A DNA stretch of 64,000 nucleotides from an uncultured Bacilli bacterium (GTDB lineage Bacteria > Bacillota_I > Bacilli_A > RF39 > UBA660). The stretch is from NCBI GenBank assembly GCA_934162125.1, contig CAKPHU010000002.1, positions 62,001 to 126,000 on the forward strand, written 5' to 3'. Below, piece by piece: positions 61,820-64,000 of this stretch. The position numbers and the translations under genes are program-made. The first letter of the stretch is position 1. Each line of letters opens with the position of its first letter. Under the pieces are notes generated by a model. The model did no database searches, was not told the DNA's origin, and saw only the letters and a program-made list of their open reading frames with translations.

Positions 61820-62509
61820 TTACTCCTTAATTTGAAAATGATTACCACTATCTAAATATAAAATCCCTTTTCTTCCTTCTAACTGTCCTAGTACTTCATT
61901 ATAGTACTTAATCATTCTAAATTTGGTTAATGTTAAATAAACCATATTACCATCATCCATATAAAGTAAAAATCTATCTTTATCATACTCATTAGGTACA
62001 TATTCAATATCTGATATCTTTCCTAAAATACCCTCTTCAATCTTACTCATACCTTTAATAAAAGATTCTCTCTTCTCTTCTGGTATTTCATTAATAACTC
62101 TTGGTATTCTAAAAATATCTATTTGTTCATTCTCTGCAATACTTCTTTTATCACTAAAGACTATTGTCTTATCAGCTTCATAAATATATAAAGGTCTATT
62201 CTCTGTAATATCAATTTCTAAAACACAAAAGAATTTTCTTTTTATATTTACATCACTAATATATGGTGACTTCAATAAAGTTTTTTTAATTTTCCTAGTA
62301 TTTATTTGATAAAAAGCTGGATAATTCTTTATCTTTGCTTCATTAATAATATAATCATCATTTAAATAACTAGTATTCAAAATCACAATATTTTTTAACG
62401 GCATTGTAAATATGTAATAGCAAGAAAAAAACAGTCCTCCTAAAACGACTAAAAAAATTAATAATGGTACAATTTTAATTTTCTTTTTCTTTACTATTTT
62501 TTTTGCCAT
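61820..62509 (-). CDS. ftsQ: Cell division protein FtsQ/DivIB
   Basis: About 229 residues. A Lys-rich cytoplasmic start (MAKKIVKKKKIK), one transmembrane helix (about 14-35) and a POTRA domain beginning LKNIVILNTSYLNDDYII and ending VLEIDITENRPL. A beta domain follows. It is part of the FtsL/FtsB divisome complex. The start is the ATG at 62509, after GGGAG, seven bases beyond the murB stop. Confidence 0.87.
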   Translation of the reverse strand: MAKKIVKKKKIKIVPLLIFLVVLGGLFFSCYYIFTMPLKNIVILNTSYLNDDYIINEAKIKNYPAFYQINTRKIKKTLLKSPYISDVNIKRKFFCVLEIDITENRPLYIYEADKTIVFSDKRSIAENEQIDIFRIPRVINEIPEEKRESFIKGMSKIEEGILGKISDIEYVPNEYDKDRFLLYMDDGNMVYLTLTKFRMIKYYNEVLGQLEGRKGILYLDSGNHFQIKE

Positions 62510-62516
62510 TAATTTA

Positions 62517-63428
62517 TTACTCCCAATTAACAAATTCTTGTTCTATTTTTAAATCTAAATTATATTTTTCTTTTACTTGATCATGTACTAATTCTATTAA
62601 TTCTTTCAAATCTTTTCCTGTTGCATTATTATAATTAATAATAAAATTAGCATGTTTTTCACTTACTTTAGCTCCACCAATACTCTTTCCTTTTAATCCT
62701 AAATCTTCAATTAATTTACCTGCTGGATCAGCATCTTCTGGATTTCTAAAAACAGATCCTGCAGATGGATATTCTAAAGGTTGTGAAGCCATTCTTCTCG
62801 TTTTACGATCTTTAATAACTTCTTCAATTGCTTCTCTTTTACCCTTTTGTAATTTTAAAATTGCATCTAAGCATATATAATCTGGATGCTTTTGTAAATA
62901 AGAAGTACGATAATGGAATCCCATTTCTTTATTTTCTAAAGTAATTATTTCAAACTCTGGTGTCAAAACTCTAACGCTTTGAACAACGTATCCCATATCG
63001 CTCTTATAAGCCCCAGCATTCATAAAAACAGCTCCACCTACTGTACCAGGAATACCAGCTGCAAACTCAAGTCCAGTTAAGCTCTTCTTTGCTGTAAGAT
63101 ATGCTAGTTTAATTAAACTATAACCAGCCCCTACTCTTAAACGATTATTACTTAAAAACTCAATATCATCAAATTGACTAAGTTTAATAATAACCCCATC
63201 ATATTCCTTATCACTAAATAAAACATTAGAACCACTACCAAGTACTTTATACTTAATATCATTTGCCTTTAAGAATCTAATTAATTTAACTAAAGACTTA
63301 ACATCTTTTGGATAAACAAAAGCTTTTGCTTCTCCCCCTACTTTATAAGTAGTATGTTTAGCAATCTCTACATTCTTATCAACTTTCCCAATATCTAATT
63401 TTTCTATTTCTTTAATTAAATCATTCAT
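62517..63428 (-). CDS. murB: UDP-N-acetylenolpyruvoylglucosamine reductase (MurB)
   Basis: 303 residues of the type II MurB form. FAD-binding motifs are TYKVGGEAKAFVYP, LGSGSNVLFSD, GLEFAAGIPGTVGGAVFMNAGAY and YRTSYL. PSAGSVFRNPE provides the catalytic Ser. It reduces enolpyruvyl-UDP-GlcNAc to UDP-MurNAc. The ATG directly follows the murG stop (TAAATG). Confidence 0.95.
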   Translation of the reverse strand: MNDLIKEIEKLDIGKVDKNVEIAKHTTYKVGGEAKAFVYPKDVKSLVKLIRFLKANDIKYKVLGSGSNVLFSDKEYDGVIIKLSQFDDIEFLSNNRLRVGAGYSLIKLAYLTAKKSLTGLEFAAGIPGTVGGAVFMNAGAYKSDMGYVVQSVRVLTPEFEIITLENKEMGFHYRTSYLQKHPDYICLDAILKLQKGKREAIEEVIKDRKTRRMASQPLEYPSAGSVFRNPEDADPAGKLIEDLGLKGKSIGGAKVSEKHANFIINYNNATGKDLKELIELVHDQVKEKYNLDLKIEQEFVNWE

Positions 63429-64000
63429 TTAAATCAATTCCTTAATAACATTATATATCTTAGTAGCTGAATCTTTAATTCCTAACTTACTACTGGCTAG
63501 AGCCATCTTCTTATAATTATCTTCATTAAATAATAAATTATCTATTTCTTTAAGTAATGTCTCACTACTAAACTCATCTTCACTAATAATATGACAAGCT
63601 CCCACTTCTTTTAATTCTTTTGCATTCATGTATTGATGATTATGTGTAACATAAGGAGATGGAACTAAAATAGCTGGAAGCCCTATGGCAGTAATTTCTG
63701 CTATTGTAGAAGCACCTGCTCTTGAAACAATCAAATCTGTATCTTTTAAAACTGCTAAGAAGTTATCATCAAGTGATGCAACAATTCTCACATTAGATGG
63801 TAAATTTAAAACTTTATATTGATCAAAATAATTTTTACCAGTAATAACTAAAACTGCATAATCTTTATTCTTAAACTTAGGCAACATTTCTTTAATTTTC
63901 TCAGTCATTGTAAGTGAGCCTAAAGATCCCATAACCATCATAACTAACTTTTTATCTTTAGAAAATCCTAACTTTTCTTTATTTTCTTTTTTTACTGAGA
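63429..64000 (-). CDS. murG: MurG, UDP-GlcNAc:lipid I N-acetylglucosaminyltransferase, partial (N-terminal part beyond window)
   Basis: The frame is open to base 64000, giving the C-terminal domain of about 190 residues. Visible are the G-loop MVMGSLGSLT, LIVSRAGASTIAEITAIGLPAILVPSPYVTHNHQYMNA (UDP-GlcNAc binding, His-Gln) and the final helices. Converts lipid I to lipid II on the inner membrane face. An internal Met near 63941 is not the start, because the coding frame continues upstream. It is followed directly by murB. Confidence 0.93.
   Translation of the reverse strand, partial: SVKKENKEKLGFSKDKKLVMMVMGSLGSLTMTEKIKEMLPKFKNKDYAVLVITGKNYFDQYKVLNLPSNVRIVASLDDNFLAVLKDTDLIVSRAGASTIAEITAIGLPAILVPSPYVTHNHQYMNAKELKEVGACHIISEDEFSSETLLKEIDNLLFNEDNYKKMALASSKLGIKDSATKIYNVIKELI

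Noticed and set aside
1..64000. CRISPR arrays, prophage, insertion sequences, rRNA genes and T-box or metabolite riboswitches
   Set aside because: I looked for regular spaced repeats, integrase or transposase motifs, rRNA core sequences and T-box sequences, and saw none. I cannot run a covariance search, so weak riboswitches could have been missed.

Overview
The window is very AT-rich and reads as one continuous chromosomal stretch of a low-GC Gram-positive bacterium (Bacillota, most likely an uncultured Bacilli lineage). Support comes from Bacillus-like gene neighbourhoods: dnaG-rpoD-trmK, yqeG-yqeH, lepA-hemW, ymfF/ymfH beside ftsK/spoIIIE, nfo beside a yqfT-like gene, ylbL beside a ylbJ-like gene, and murG-murB-divIB-ftsA-ftsZ. 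TGA is used as a stop codon (for example at the end of lepA), so the code is the standard bacterial one. Peptidoglycan genes argue against a wall-less mollicute. A SigK-like sigma factor, a SpoIIID-like double HTH protein, a YlbJ-like protein and SpoIIIE suggest endospore ancestry or ability. I see no insertion sequence, prophage, CRISPR array or rRNA.

Almost all genes lie on the minus strand. Layout by coordinate: 1-1265 ABC exporter (permease cut by the edge); 1421-2281 YHYH/cadherin-like surface protein; 2450-2600 a structured RNA, then tRNA-Thr(GGT) and tRNA-Arg(CCG) with hypothetical proteins; 4182-4712 DUF1003; 4776-8596 a lipid block (esterase-like protein, two PlsC acyltransferases, acyl-CoA synthetase); murI and pncC; 9917-11850 a two-component system; 11990-14446 a nucleotidase, the Lon-like protease YlbL and a YlbJ-like protein; 14443-18551 two prepilins and a PilB/ComGA-type ATPase with a huge disordered tail; tmk, a surface protein, an HD protein, hemW, a SpoIIID-like protein and lepA; 24171-24478 a candidate type I toxin-antitoxin locus; the ymfF/ymfH-deoD-spoIIIE block; rpmG, a small unknown ORF and efp; a PBP2-class transpeptidase; nfo and neighbours; a second pilin pair (35796-37027); a GH-like lipid-anchored or secreted protein, DUF421 and other membrane proteins; trmK-rpoD-dnaG; yqeH-yqeG; a polysaccharide deacetylase; sigK with a flippase and a VanZ protein; murE; arginase; a WG-repeat protein; and finally ftsZ-ftsA, two GT-C-like membrane proteins, divIB, murB and a truncated murG.

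Functionally the window is dominated by cell envelope and division, housekeeping replication/transcription/translation, and type IV-like pilus parts. Transcription units are compact, with many 1-30 bp overlaps and intrinsic terminators whose stems contain the upstream gene's stop codon. Many long open frames begin at a GTG that is really part of the Shine-Dalgarno sequence AGGTG; in those cases I moved the start to the following ATG.

The most interesting system is at 24171-24478: a 27-residue hydrophobic peptide with a near-perfect Shine-Dalgarno sequence, a convergent overlapping antisense RNA with its own promoter, and an mRNA 5' end that can pair over about 25 bases with its own 3' end. 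A second copy of the antisense-RNA-like sequence, without a toxin ORF, lies at about 2452-2565. Also notable are a 37-base hairpin holding the flippase stop, the sigK Shine-Dalgarno and the sigK start codon; the approximately 530-residue tail on the pilus ATPase; and an unrecognised 54-codon gene between rpmG and efp.
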